A stretch of 64,000 nucleotides of DNA from Hymenobacter sp. GOD-10R (GCF_035609205.1 NZ_CP141184.1:5091001-5155000); one strand, 5' to 3'. Counted from the stretch's first letter, positions 1-8,528 are shown. The notes: a model not told the origin generated them from the letters alone. Numbers and translations are program-made.

Positions 1-209
1 GTCACCATTCCGGCGCCTTATTCAGCGATGAGAAGACGGGGTGCGAATTCCTGCAAGATGGTCCGCAGTACCAGGCAGGTGCACTCACCATTACCCGACT
101 GGACCTCACCGCTGGAATCATCGCGGGCACCTTCCACTTCAAGTTATATCAGCCCGGCTGTGACTCGGTGATTATCACGGAGGGGCGCTTTGACAAGAAA
201 CTCTTCTAA
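1..209 (+). CDS. C-terminal fragment of a DUF6252-like protein
   Basis: This is an open frame that enters from the left edge (first full codon at base 3) and ends with TAA at 207-209. About 68 residues are visible. The tail contains TITRLDLTAGIIAGTF followed by a short strand and GRFDKKLF at the C-terminus. That arrangement (an 'I-x-GTF' strand, then a 'GRFD' terminal strand) is what I associate with the DUF6252 small beta-rich proteins of Bacteroidota, often secreted or lipid-anchored. The N-terminus, and any signal peptide, lies outside the window. It faces fabI tail to tail, with a strong bidirectional terminator between them. No function is known to me for the family. Confidence 0.6.
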   Translation, partial: HHSGALFSDEKTGCEFLQDGPQYQAGALTITRLDLTAGIIAGTFHFKLYQPGCDSVIITEGRFDKKLF

Positions 210-325
210 GTTCCTCTTTTCTACTTACTCTTCTTGCTAATTGCTTCACGTTATGATAAATTCTAACGTGCATAATCCGCCTAATAGTTTAGCCTTCAAA
301 TTCTATATCAACTGGCCCAGCTCCT

Positions 326-370
326 AATACAAACGACCTGCCTCTCCAGTGGAGACAGGTCGTTTGTATT
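326..370. terminator. Bidirectional hairpin terminator
   Basis: An inverted repeat with arms reading AATACAAACGACCTG and its complement encloses a short loop around CTCTCCAGTGGAGA. The outer arms end in A/T-rich bases that give a U-tract in both directions. It sits between the convergent DUF6252-like gene and fabI, so it can serve both. Confidence 0.8.
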
Positions 371-424
371 TGTTAGAAGTCGTAAGTACCCGTGCTACGT
401 GCCCACGATGTAACAAAAACCTAT

Positions 425-1255
425 CTAAACGTTCTGCTTGGTCACGGCAGTAATAGCTTCCACGATTTCCTCCGAAATACCCGTGGTGCTGAAGCCGCCA
501 TCGTGCATGAGGTTTTGCATGGTCACGTAGCGGGTCAGGTCGGAGAAGAGGCTGATGCAGTAGTCAGCGCAAGCCTCGGCGGATGCGTTGCCAAGCGGCG
601 ACATTTTGTTGGCGTACTCGAAGAAAGCATCGAAGCCAGAAATACCAGTGCCCGCCGTGGTTTTCGTAGGCGACTGGCTTACGGTGTTCACGCGCACTTT
701 CTTCAGCTTACCGAGACGCTGTCCGTAGCTGCGGGCAATGCTTTCGAGCATCGCCTTTGCCTGCGACATATCGGTGTAGTCGAGGAATGCACGCTGAGAG
801 GCGATATACGACAAGCCAACCACGGAAGCCCACTCGTTGAAAGCGTCTTGCTTCTCGGCCACGGCTAGCATTTTGTGAAACGATAGCGCCGAAATATCCA
901 GCGTCTTCTGGAACCAGTCGTAGTTCAGCTCACCGTAGTGCTTGCCCTTCCGGATGTTGGGGCTCATACCGATGCTGTGCAGTACGAAATCTAGCTTACC
1001 CCCTAGCTGCTCCTGCGCACCGGAGAAAAGCTTCTCCAGGTCTTCCACCGATGTGGCATCGGCCGGGATGATAGGCGCATTGCATTGCTCCGCGAGCTTG
1101 TTGATTTCGCCCATCCGCATGGCGAGGGGCGCATTCGTCAGCACGATGCGGGCGCCTTCTTCGTGGGCTTTGAGTGCCACTTTCCAGGCAATGGATTCTT
1201 CGTTCAGGGCGCCGGAGATAATGCCGACTTTGCCAGCGAGTAGGTTATTAGACAT
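425..1255 (-). CDS. fabI: Enoyl-[acyl-carrier-protein] reductase (NADH), FabI type
   Basis: This 276-residue enzyme reduces trans-2-enoyl-ACP in the last step of each type II fatty acid elongation cycle. It is a cytosolic short-chain dehydrogenase fold. The N-terminus has the FabI form of the nucleotide loop (GIISGALNEESIAW, about residues 11-24). The catalytic Tyr-x6-Lys is visible as Y160 and K167 in YTDMSQAK. The LHSIG segment near residue 92 is the usual FabI strand. Length is normal for the family. It lies downstream of recN in the same direction, with a 125-base gap that holds a hairpin-forming repeat. ATG at 1255 gives the canonical N-terminus. Confidence 0.96.
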   Translation of the reverse strand: MSNNLLAGKVGIISGALNEESIAWKVALKAHEEGARIVLTNAPLAMRMGEINKLAEQCNAPIIPADATSVEDLEKLFSGAQEQLGGKLDFVLHSIGMSPNIRKGKHYGELNYDWFQKTLDISALSFHKMLAVAEKQDAFNEWASVVGLSYIASQRAFLDYTDMSQAKAMLESIARSYGQRLGKLKKVRVNTVSQSPTKTTAGTGISGFDAFFEYANKMSPLGNASAEACADYCISLFSDLTRYVTMQNLMHDGGFSTTGISEEIVEAITAVTKQNV

Positions 1256-1300
1256 GAAAGCGGTGTTTTGATATTGGAACTACAAAGGAGGCAAAAAAAA

Positions 1301-1367
1301 GTCATTCCGAGCAGGATAAGGTTCTGTGAGCCGCAGCCCAGCAGATTCCTTCCCTACTCGGAATGAC
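1301..1367. repeat. Palindromic intergenic repeat (GTCATTCCGAG family)
   Basis: The terminal arms are GTCATTCCGAG on the left and CTCGGAATGAC on the right, 11 bp perfectly complementary, around about 45 bases. On the reverse strand the inner part reads AGGAATCTGCTGGG, a core I associate with dispersed Bacteroidota repeats of the GTCATTCCGAG...AGGAATCT type. It lies between recN and fabI, which are co-directional, 13 bases past the recN stop. Confidence 0.75.
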
Positions 1368-1380
1368 AGGTTTGTTTTTG

Positions 1381-3054
1381 CTAGGCTGCCAGCAGCTCGC
1401 CGCCCATTGCCAACAGTTCGCGGGCGCTTTGGAAAGCGTTTTCGCTGGGGTTAGCCCCGGATATCATCTGCGCTATTTCGCGGATGCGTTCCTCCTCCGA
1501 CAACTTGCGGATGCGACTAACGGTGCGGTCGGCCCGATCTTCCTTGTACACGAAGTAGTGCGCGTCGCCGGCCGCAGCCATTTGCGGCAAGTGCGAAATA
1601 GCTACGAGCTGGTGCTTCTTCGCCATCTGTTGCATCATGCGACCCACTTTTACCGCAATTTCGCCCGAGATACCCGTATCGATTTCATCAAATACGATAG
1701 TTGGCAGCGCCGTCTTATCGGCGAGCATATACTTGATGCACAGCATCAAACGCGAGAACTCACCACCCGATGCCGCCTTGCTCAGTGTTTGCGGCTGCGC
1801 GCCTTTATTGGCAGTAAACAGAATGCTGATAACGTCGGTACCGCTGGCGGCGGGCTGACCCGTGCTGTGCTGCACCACGATGCGTGAGTGCGGCATACCT
1901 AGGTCAGCGAGCAGCGAGCACAACTCTTTCGAGAACAGCGGAAACGCTTTCTGCCGATTCTCCGAAAGCTTAGCGGCTTGGCGTTTTACCGTGGCTAGGG
2001 CGCCCTCCGTGTCTTTACGCAGGCGGGCAATTTCTTTATCTAGGTTGAACACCGACCCAACCTTCTGGCGCAGTTCGTCGCGCACCTGAACCAACGCCTC
2101 CAGGTCGCGGACCTGGTGCTTGCGTTGCAGGTTGTAAATCACATTGAGGCGTGTCTGCAACTCATCGATACGAGTTGGGTCACCTTCGGTGCGACGCTCG
2201 GCGGCTTCTACCTCGTCGGCAATGTCGTGCAACTCGATCAAGCAGCTGTCGAGACGCTCTTTCAGACCTTTAAACGAATCGGCGTACGTGGCAATTTGCC
2301 CAAGCAACGTTGCCGCCTCCTTCATGCTGCCGGTGGCGCAATACTCGCTTTCACTCAGGCTTTGGTAGGCTTGGCTGAGTTTGTACTTGATTTCCTCGGC
2401 GTGCTCCAGCTGCTTGATTTCCTGCTCTAGCTCTTCTTGATTTTCGTTGTCGAGGCGGGCATCTTCTAGCTCACTCAGCAGAAAGCTATTGTAGTCTAGC
2501 TCCTTATTAGCCTGCGCCACCTGATCTTCCAACGACTTCAAGTCGGCTTCTAGCTTGCGGTACTGCCGAAAGGCATTGCCGTAGTGTGCCCGTGTGGGCA
2601 CGAGGCCCGCGTACAGGTCAAGCAGGTTGAGTTGAAACACGGCATCCCCCAGCAGCAGCGTATCGTGCTGCGAGTGAATGTCCATGAGATTTGCCCCGAT
2701 TTTCCGGAGGGTATCGAGCGTCACCGGTGTGTCATTCACGAAGGCCCGCGACTTCCCCGTCGGGCTAATCTCGCGGCGCAGGATGCACTGTGTGTCATAG
2801 TCGAGGTCCTCGGCCTCGAAGATGTCTTGCAGTTGGTAATCGGAGATGTTGAACTGGCCTTCGATTACGCACTTGCGCTCGGTGTGGAACAGCATGCGCG
2901 AGTCAGCGCGGTTGCCGAGCAGCAGGCCAATGGCACCTAGCATGATCGACTTACCGGCGCCCGTTTCGCCAGTAATGATATTGAGCAGCGCCGACGGCCG
3001 GAGCTCAAGTTGCTCGATAAGAGCGTAGTTCTGAATACGAAGATCGACGAGCAT
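1381..3054 (-). CDS. recN: DNA repair protein RecN
   Basis: This is an SMC-like ATPase of 557 residues, the usual RecN length, acting in recombinational repair of double-strand breaks. The N-terminal half-ATPase has Walker A GETGAGKS at about residues 29-36. The middle (about 160-380) is charged and coiled-coil-like. The C-terminal half has the ABC signature in LSKAASGGEFSRL followed by Walker B and D-loop residues in IVFDEIDTGISGE. It follows the DUF4835 gene, which is the conserved order in this phylum. A possible -7 box (TAGATTTG on the minus strand, 3137-3144) lies about 80 bases upstream. Confidence 0.96.
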   Translation of the reverse strand: MLVDLRIQNYALIEQLELRPSALLNIITGETGAGKSIMLGAIGLLLGNRADSRMLFHTERKCVIEGQFNISDYQLQDIFEAEDLDYDTQCILRREISPTGKSRAFVNDTPVTLDTLRKIGANLMDIHSQHDTLLLGDAVFQLNLLDLYAGLVPTRAHYGNAFRQYRKLEADLKSLEDQVAQANKELDYNSFLLSELEDARLDNENQEELEQEIKQLEHAEEIKYKLSQAYQSLSESEYCATGSMKEAATLLGQIATYADSFKGLKERLDSCLIELHDIADEVEAAERRTEGDPTRIDELQTRLNVIYNLQRKHQVRDLEALVQVRDELRQKVGSVFNLDKEIARLRKDTEGALATVKRQAAKLSENRQKAFPLFSKELCSLLADLGMPHSRIVVQHSTGQPAASGTDVISILFTANKGAQPQTLSKAASGGEFSRLMLCIKYMLADKTALPTIVFDEIDTGISGEIAVKVGRMMQQMAKKHQLVAISHLPQMAAAGDAHYFVYKEDRADRTVSRIRKLSEEERIREIAQMISGANPSENAFQSARELLAMGGELLAA

Positions 3055-3136
3055 AAGGAGCCAAAATAGAAGATCAGAGCCCCAAAAGAGGCTGAATACT
3101 GGCTTACCCGACGGCTAGTGAGCCGCCCGTTATCTA

Positions 3137-3144
3137 CAAATCTA
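3137..3144 (-). promoter_or_regulatory. Candidate -7 box for recN
   Basis: The minus strand reads TAGATTTG, an exact match to the Bacteroidota TAnnTTTG box, in the 167-base gap upstream of recN. I found no convincing -33 element at the proper distance, so this is only suggestive. Confidence 0.35.
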
Positions 3145-3221
3145 CTAAGTGATTTAGTTTACTGCTAATTATTTTATGCTAAACCTTGCCTGCCGTTCAA
3201 AATAGCTGTTTTCTGTAACGA

Positions 3222-4136
3222 TCAGGGCTGCCGCAAGATAGTTTGGTATTTCGCCACGTTGGTCGGGTCAATCTCCGACATAATGCCGATTACTTGCTGC
3301 TTCTGCTGAGCGTCTTGGCTTGTGCGGAAGATGTTGGCAATTTCATCGGACTTGGTCTCGAAGAAGAATCGAGCTAGCATCGTGCCGGGCCGGCGCACTA
3401 CGGCTTGCTGCAAGCCTTGGATGGCCGCAAACACACTGGCCCGCGCGTCATCTGGCTTGGTGATGAACACGTCCAAACCCTGCCGATAATAGGCATAGAA
3501 ACCGGTGCGGAACGCTTCAAAAATTGGGTCCTGCAAATTATTGATCAACCAATAGCGGTTGCGCTGGTCGGCGTCTTTCCAAGATGGATCTTGTTCGCTC
3601 GTGTTGTTTTGCGAAGCTGCGTTGAGCATGATCGTCCGGGCTCGGTCATAGTACGGTGACCCACCTAGCTTGGAAAAGCTGTCCTGGTCCATCCCGACGA
3701 TGATGTACGCGTAGAAAGCTAGCAGCGACGACAGGTTTGAAACGAAGGTATTCTCGGAATAATCGAGTGGATTTTGGGGTGAGTAATTGAAAATCCAGTT
3801 AGGGTCGGAGAAGGAAAGTAAATTGGTTTCGTACCCAGTGCCATACACTGGCCGAGTGGATATAATGCGGACTGTTGCCCGGTACGTACCCGTCTGCGGA
3901 ATCTCCCTAATACCTACGAAGAAACGGCACCGAATCCGCTCCTCTGGCCGATACTCCTGGTTGGTCCAGTGACGCGTGTTCAGGAAGGTTTTTATGTCAT
4001 TCTGGAGTTGCGTTACGAGCTGGCGGTCGGAAATGGTCACGTTTTCGGTAGTAACCGTTACTTCGGCTTGCAACTCCTGCGCCTGACCTAGGTAGCTGAT
4101 CAACAGCAGCAACGGCAACAACAAAAACTTACGCAT
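3222..4136 (-). CDS. DUF4835 family secreted protein
   Basis: The start chosen is the ATG at 4136, because it gives a clear Sec signal peptide (MRKFLLLPLLLLISYLGQAQ) cleaved near residue 20. An upstream in-frame start would lie deep inside coaB. The mature part, about 285 residues, has no catalytic motif that I recognise. Its length, the ELQAEVTV start and its place between coaB and recN fit the conserved DUF4835 protein of Bacteroidota. The family function is unknown; the signal peptide implies a periplasmic or cell-surface location. The start codon overlaps the last codons of coaB by 8 bases, suggesting translational coupling. Confidence 0.85.
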   Translation of the reverse strand: MRKFLLLPLLLLISYLGQAQELQAEVTVTTENVTISDRQLVTQLQNDIKTFLNTRHWTNQEYRPEERIRCRFFVGIREIPQTGTYRATVRIISTRPVYGTGYETNLLSFSDPNWIFNYSPQNPLDYSENTFVSNLSSLLAFYAYIIVGMDQDSFSKLGGSPYYDRARTIMLNAASQNNTSEQDPSWKDADQRNRYWLINNLQDPIFEAFRTGFYAYYRQGLDVFITKPDDARASVFAAIQGLQQAVVRRPGTMLARFFFETKSDEIANIFRTSQDAQQKQQVIGIMSEIDPTNVAKYQTILRQP

Positions 4137-4779
4137 GATGAGGGAGGCGAGCAAGGATGGTGCGGACAATGTCTTCAGCAACGGCGGCTTTCGGCTTCAA
4201 TTCAAAGATAGTCATTTGCCCGTCGGCCTCCAGCAGCGTCACTTTGTTTGTGTCGTGGCGAAAACCAGCGCCAGGATCACGCAAGGAGTTCAGCACAATC
4301 AGATCAAAGTTCTTCCGAGCTAGCTTCTCGCGGGCATTCACTTCTTCGTTATTAGTCTCCAACGCAAAACCTACAGAAAATTGTTCGGCCCGCTTCGTAC
4401 GGCCTAACGTGGCAGCGATATCCACGTTCTTCACGAGCTCCAATGTGAGCGTGTCGCCTTCCTTTTTGATCTTATTGGCGGCTACTTCGCGGGGTTTGTA
4501 GTCCGCAACGGCCGCGGCAAACACCCAAACATCTGTCGTCGGTGCGGCAGCGGCGGCAGCTGCATACATCTGGTCGGCCGTATCTACCCGCACCGTTCTG
4601 ATAGCTGGATGCGCTGGGTCAGCTAGGTTCGTTGGCCCGCTCACCAAAGTTACTTCTGCGTCAGTAGCAGCAAAGGCTTCGGCTAACGCATAGCCCATTT
4701 TGCCCGTGCTATGGTTGCCGATGAAGCGCACCGGGTCAATGGGTTCGTACGTGGGCCCAGCGGTGATGAGGACGCGCAT
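4129..4779 (-). CDS. coaB: Phosphopantothenate-cysteine ligase (CoaB half of a split CoaBC)
   Basis: This 216-residue protein matches the C-terminal domain of the usual fused CoaBC, which joins 4'-phosphopantothenate and cysteine in coenzyme A synthesis. The domain opens with ITAGPTYEPIDPVRFI, followed by NHSTGKMGYALAEAF. Later it has NVDIAATLG, the FALETNN segment and the DLIVLNSL strand, all typical. In most bacteria this domain continues directly from CoaC in one chain of about 400 residues. Here a stop codon and a 94-base palindrome pair separate the halves, and they are in different frames. ATG at 4779 precedes the conserved domain start, so a free CoaB is plausible. Confidence 0.92.
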   Translation of the reverse strand: MRVLITAGPTYEPIDPVRFIGNHSTGKMGYALAEAFAATDAEVTLVSGPTNLADPAHPAIRTVRVDTADQMYAAAAAAAPTTDVWVFAAAVADYKPREVAANKIKKEGDTLTLELVKNVDIAATLGRTKRAEQFSVGFALETNNEEVNAREKLARKNFDLIVLNSLRDPGAGFRHDTNKVTLLEADGQMTIFELKPKAAVAEDIVRTILARLPHHA

Positions 4780-4796
4780 GTTGTAAACCTAGGTTT

Positions 4797-4890
4797 GTAG
4801 GAACGCGCCACGGCGCGTTCAATCGTTGAATGAAATCGGTGGTCTTGGTTGGAAGGCGCAAACCACGAACGCGCCAGGGCGCGCTCCTAC
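4797..4890. repeat. Palindrome-pair repeat between coaC and coaB
   Basis: Two short palindromes lie about 46 bases apart in opposite orientation: 4797-4820 has core GAACGCGCCACGGCGCGTTC, and 4867-4890 has core GAACGCGCCAGGGCGCGCTC. The outer edges are GTAG and CTAC, so the whole element is itself an imperfect inverted repeat. On the coding (minus) strand the right edge supplies the TAG stop that ends coaC. The layout resembles paired REP sequences. Confidence 0.85.
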
Positions 4891-5435
4891 GGGAAGAACT
4901 TTTCCAACTCTGCCACAATCTCTTCCGGCTCTAGCATACGACCAGGCCCCGACAATCCGCTGGCTAGCTCACCGGCTGGCGATTCCCAAATGTGATTGCC
5001 ATACGATCGTAGACGAGCGAAATTCTGGGTGACTGCTGGGTGCGCATACATATCCAAATCCATCGCTGGTGCCAGAAACACCGGGCAACGAGCCGACAAA
5101 TACACAGCATCAAGGAGCGAATCGCACAGGCCGTTGGCCAGGTGCCCAATGGTGTTAGCGCTGGCTGGTGCTACTACCAAGGCATCGGCCCAAAGACCTA
5201 GGTGCACGTGGTTGTGCCACTCACCAGCAACTTCGTCCTTCAGGAAACCAGTCAGTACGGGCTTCTTGGAAAGCGTACCAAGGGTAAGTGGCGTAACAAA
5301 AGCCGAGGCCGAGGCAGTCAGAATGACTTGCACCTCAGCCTCGGCTTTTATAAGCAGTCGTACGAGCGCAGCCGATTTATAAGCGGCAATGCTACCACAT
5401 ACTCCCAGCAGAATCTTGCGGCCTTGCAGCGGCAT
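4887..5435 (-). CDS. coaC: Phosphopantothenoylcysteine decarboxylase (CoaC half of a split CoaBC)
   Basis: This 182-residue flavoprotein domain decarboxylates phosphopantothenoylcysteine to 4'-phosphopantetheine. Features seen: the N-terminal GRKILLGVCGSIAAYKSA nucleotide-binding start, the active-site histidine in HNHVHLGLWAD, the FMN-binding PASANTIGHLANG segment and APAMDLDMY, the form of the substrate-clamp motif I associate with this phylum. The chain ends EELEKFFP-like, near where a fused protein would pass into CoaB. The TAG stop belongs to the edge of the palindrome-pair repeat. It starts 15 bases after the omega-like subunit gene and is probably cotranscribed with it. Confidence 0.92.
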   Translation of the reverse strand: MPLQGRKILLGVCGSIAAYKSAALVRLLIKAEAEVQVILTASASAFVTPLTLGTLSKKPVLTGFLKDEVAGEWHNHVHLGLWADALVVAPASANTIGHLANGLCDSLLDAVYLSARCPVFLAPAMDLDMYAHPAVTQNFARLRSYGNHIWESPAGELASGLSGPGRMLEPEEIVAELEKFFP

Positions 5436-5450
5436 TGCAGCAGCTAACGA

Positions 5451-5807
5451 CTACTCGGTAGCGCGGGTGAAACCCGTTTGCTCAGGGCCAGTTACTTCAT
5501 CGGGGGTGTTGAAGTACACCTTGCCTTCCAAAAACTCTTCTACTGCTAGGTTGGTGGGCTTTGGCAGACGCTCGTAGTGCTTCGAAATTTCGATTTGCTC
5601 GCGGTTTTCGAACACCTCTTCTAGGTTGTCGACAGTAGTAGCAAACTCAGCTAGCTTGCTGTTGAGCTCCTCTTTCAGCTTCACCGAAATCTGGTTGGCG
5701 CGCTTCGAGATAATGGCAATAGACTCGTACACGTTGCCGGTATCATTAGCGAAGTCAGCCATGTTGCGCGTCACGATAGAAGCAGGAACGTTGTTCGGAG
5801 TTTTCAT
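5451..5807 (-). CDS. rpoZ: RNA polymerase omega/Rpb6-like subunit
   Basis: This 118-residue protein resembles the Bacteroidota-type omega (RPB6-like) subunit that helps assemble and stabilise RNA polymerase. The family segment is SIVTRNMADFANDTGNVYES, followed by IAIISKRANQIS and a charged helix KLKEELNSKLAEF. It is longer than the proteobacterial omega because of a C-terminal extension rich in E, P and T. The position between bamD and coaC matches the conserved order in this phylum. The start is the only ATG that keeps the whole domain. Confidence 0.85.
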   Translation of the reverse strand: MKTPNNVPASIVTRNMADFANDTGNVYESIAIISKRANQISVKLKEELNSKLAEFATTVDNLEEVFENREQIEISKHYERLPKPTNLAVEEFLEGKVYFNTPDEVTGPEQTGFTRATE

Positions 5808-5930
5808 GGGATAGTTAATTTAAATTGTTGTTTGTTGAATGACCAAATGGCTGATTGACTGGAAAACAGATAGTCGACTACTTATCAATCAACTCTTTAA
5901 TCATCCAATCGTTCAGCTATTCAATCATTT

Positions 5931-6761
5931 TCACTGATTCGCTGCCGTGGATTTGGCTTCCTTCATCTTCGCTAGCTGATCACGGCTTTGATCGTACATG
6001 TTTTCAGCTGCTTTCAGGTTACGGCTCTGCGGATAGGTATCGATGAAAGCCTGGTAAAAGGCAACAGCTTCCAAATACCGCTCCCGTTGTTTTTCTTCTA
6101 CGCTTTCCTTGGCTAGGTTATACTGCGCGCTCAGCTTTAGGAAAGCGGCTTGCTCGTTGTAGCTAGAGGCTGGATACTGCTGCTGAAAAGACGTTAGGGC
6201 CACCACAGCTGATTGGTAGTAGCGGACGTTATAATACAGCTCAGCACTCTGAAACGCCTTGTTCTCCAGCTTCTTCTGCAGCTCCTGCGTCATGTTATCG
6301 GCTTCCTGCTTGTACTTGCTTTCCGGATACCGGGTCACGAACTCCTGAATCGACTCGATGGCCGAATAGGTATTGGTTTGGTCTAGCTCGTAGTTAGGCG
6401 AGTCGCGGAACAGAGACTTAGCGTGCAGCAGCGTAGCCTCCTCCGTGTACTGGGAGTTTGGATACGTATCGTAAAACGACTTGAAATAATAAGCCGCTAG
6501 CGTGTAGTTGCGCTGCTTGTAGTTGGTGTTGGCGAAGTAAAACTGGGCCTTCTCTGCCTCTGGCCGGCCTTTCAGCACCGGGATAAGTTCTTCGAGCAGC
6601 GTACCGGACTTGAAGTAGTCGCCACTCTCGTAGTATTTGATGGCTGCTTCGTACTTCGCATTCACGTCGGAGCTCTTGAGTAGCTTTTGATAGCCCGAGC
6701 AAGAGCCAAGAACTAACGTACTCAGCAGCAGAAGAAAGAATATCGGACGGGAAGTCAGCAT
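5931..6761 (-). CDS. bamD: Outer membrane assembly lipoprotein BamD
   Basis: This 276-residue lipoprotein belongs to the BAM complex, which inserts beta-barrel proteins into the outer membrane. The signal ends in a lipobox (LVLGSC) with the acylated cysteine at about residue 21. After it come TPR-like helical repeats rich in Y, A and F (for example KYEAAIKYYESGDYFKSG and YTLAAYYFKSFYDTYP). Length and layout match BamD/YfiO. It has its own strong promoter: TTTG at 6797-6800, a 19-base spacer and TATCTTTG at 6770-6777, only 8 bases ahead of the ATG, so the leader is very short. It heads the run rpoZ-coaC-coaB-DUF4835-recN. Confidence 0.92.
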   Translation of the reverse strand: MLTSRPIFFLLLLSTLVLGSCSGYQKLLKSSDVNAKYEAAIKYYESGDYFKSGTLLEELIPVLKGRPEAEKAQFYFANTNYKQRNYTLAAYYFKSFYDTYPNSQYTEEATLLHAKSLFRDSPNYELDQTNTYSAIESIQEFVTRYPESKYKQEADNMTQELQKKLENKAFQSAELYYNVRYYQSAVVALTSFQQQYPASSYNEQAAFLKLSAQYNLAKESVEEKQRERYLEAVAFYQAFIDTYPQSRNLKAAENMYDQSRDQLAKMKEAKSTAANQ

Positions 6762-6769
6762 AAGGGGGA

Positions 6770-6800
6770 CAAAGATAACAGATGGTAAAACCGAATCAAA
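6770..6800 (-). promoter_or_regulatory. Bacteroidota sigma-A-type promoter for bamD
   Basis: On the minus strand the sequence is TTTG, a 19-base spacer, then TATCTTTG. Both match the Bacteroidota -33 (TTTG) and -7 (TAnnTTTG) consensus exactly. The -7 box ends 8 bases before the bamD ATG, implying a nearly leaderless transcript. Confidence 0.75.
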
Positions 6801-6817
6801 GGCTGCGCGTCAGATAG

Positions 6818-8521
6818 CTAACGGGCAGCGGGCGGACGAGCAGGCGCTTTGGCCGGGGTTGGCTTGGCACCGGGTGCTTTGGGCGTCGTTGCTTTCTTCG
6901 AGTTGGTGGTTTTGGCTTTCGATTTCGTTTTCGACTTCGCTTTGGGCTTTGGCTTGACAGGCAACGCGAAATGTTTGCCTAACACCTGACGGCGCGTAGG
7001 TCGTTCCGTTGCGCGCCACGCAAACCCTTTCAGCTTCGCATCTTCGGGCTTGAGTTCTGGCGGCGGGATAAAGCTAGCATCGGGGTTCGTCAGGAAGGAA
7101 ATACTTTGCAGCTTGCTCTCGGCAAAACGCATGGCCATGTTTGCGCTTAAGGCTTTATTTACGCCCGACACGACTGTGTCGCCCTCAAGAGCATAGTAGA
7201 GGCTCTCCGCGTTGCCAAGCACGTCCACTTTTTTCAATTTATTTTCGGCGAAGTAGGCCACCATGTTGCGGCCTCGCACTTGATTGAAGTTGAGCAAGGT
7301 ATCTTGGCCTACTACAAACGAGTTGGCGTAGAGCCTGATCTGGTCAATCTTACTCCGCCGCTGCCGCACTTCCATGCTATCCGCCGTCAACTGGTTTTTA
7401 TCAGCCCACAGAATAGGGTTGCGGTTCAAGTAGATGATAGAATCTTGGCGGTCGTAGGTGAGCGAATCGCACAAGCCCTGCATCGTGCCCCGGAAGATCT
7501 TCACCTTACGGTAAGCGTAGAGCACGCTTTTCACACCTGGTTGGGGCTGCTTCGGCTCTATGCTCAGCAAGGTATCTGCGGCTAGGTACATGGTATCCTT
7601 CCCCGAGATGTTGCGCAACACGGGCTGACTGCCATATACTTTGGTGCGACCTAGGTTGCGCCAGTAGCGGCCCACGTCGCCGCGAATCACCAAGTTGTCC
7701 TTCTTCGACGTCATGGACACGTGGCCCGTGGCTAAGCCATATTCGGTGTTCTGGTCGTAGGTGAGCTTGTCACCACCAAGCAGATACTCCGGCGTTTCGA
7801 TCTTCGCGTTGCGCTGAAAGTTAGCTAGCTTGGTAATGGTGTTGTAGGTACCATTTTCGGCATAAAGCGTCCGTTGGAGCTTGTCTTTCATACGCGTCGG
7901 CCCGAAGAAGTAAGTCACCTTCGAAACCGTGTTGTATTGCAGCGTATCGCTGTTGATTTCGTTGCTCTTCGTGACGACGTGCACGTTGCGCCGAAAACTA
8001 AAGACCTTGGACGTGGTATTATAATACCCAAACTGACTGTCGAGCGTATTCTCGGGGTCAACGATGTGGCCGCCGGTGTTGTAGTAAGCTAGGTTCGTGC
8101 TCAGATCGTAGTCGAGGGCGGGAGTGGTGAGCGTCATGCTCGGGTCGCGCATCACTACGTTGCCTGTCATACGGGCTTTGCGCGTATCGCCGTCGTACGT
8201 ACCTCGGTCACCGGTGATGGTCACGGTATCATTCTGAATGATACGCACATTGCTGAAGGCTTCCAGCGCATTGCGTTCGGTATATTGGTAAGCCGAGTCG
8301 CAGTAAAGCAGCGTAGTACCTTGGCGGAAGCTTACGTTGCCGATTAGCTTTCGAATAGTAACACCGTTGAAGGAACCACCAATTAGCTCGGCGGCCGTCA
8401 GCAGTTCAATACGCTGGCCTTTGGGCGGGATAGCCGGGCGCGGAACGGGCCGCTGTTGGGCCATGCCTAGCACAGGCAAAAGCACAACTAGAAGAAGATA
8501 AAGTGACTTACGGAATGGCAT
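6818..8521 (-). CDS. OstA/LptA-like LPS transport protein with basic tail
   Basis: This is a 567-residue secreted protein. The signal peptide is MPFRKSLYLLLVVLLPVLGM followed by AQ. The mature chain is a run of short beta repeats of OstA/LptA type (GNVSFRQGTTLLYCDSAYQY, GDRGTYDGDTRKARMTGNVV, GGDKLTYDQNTEYGLATGHV), expected to form a beta-jellyroll that shields lipid A during transport to the outer membrane. It is far longer than proteobacterial LptA, as is usual in Bacteroidota. The last ~50 residues are a low-complexity Lys/Ala/Pro/Thr tail. A TACCTTTG box (8529-8536) lies 8 bases before the ATG. Its place ahead of bamD fits an envelope-biogenesis cluster. Confidence 0.85.
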   Translation of the reverse strand: MPFRKSLYLLLVVLLPVLGMAQQRPVPRPAIPPKGQRIELLTAAELIGGSFNGVTIRKLIGNVSFRQGTTLLYCDSAYQYTERNALEAFSNVRIIQNDTVTITGDRGTYDGDTRKARMTGNVVMRDPSMTLTTPALDYDLSTNLAYYNTGGHIVDPENTLDSQFGYYNTTSKVFSFRRNVHVVTKSNEINSDTLQYNTVSKVTYFFGPTRMKDKLQRTLYAENGTYNTITKLANFQRNAKIETPEYLLGGDKLTYDQNTEYGLATGHVSMTSKKDNLVIRGDVGRYWRNLGRTKVYGSQPVLRNISGKDTMYLAADTLLSIEPKQPQPGVKSVLYAYRKVKIFRGTMQGLCDSLTYDRQDSIIYLNRNPILWADKNQLTADSMEVRQRRSKIDQIRLYANSFVVGQDTLLNFNQVRGRNMVAYFAENKLKKVDVLGNAESLYYALEGDTVVSGVNKALSANMAMRFAESKLQSISFLTNPDASFIPPPELKPEDAKLKGFAWRATERPTRRQVLGKHFALPVKPKPKAKSKTKSKAKTTNSKKATTPKAPGAKPTPAKAPARPPAAR

Positions 8522-8528
8522 TTGGGCG

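Noticed and set aside
392..868. Long open frame on the plus strand inside fabI
   Set aside because: It is a shadow of fabI in another frame, with no promoter, signal peptide or family motif; GC-rich codons leave few stops.
2584..2940. Antisense open frames in recN
   Set aside because: They mirror the GC-rich codons of recN and match no family.
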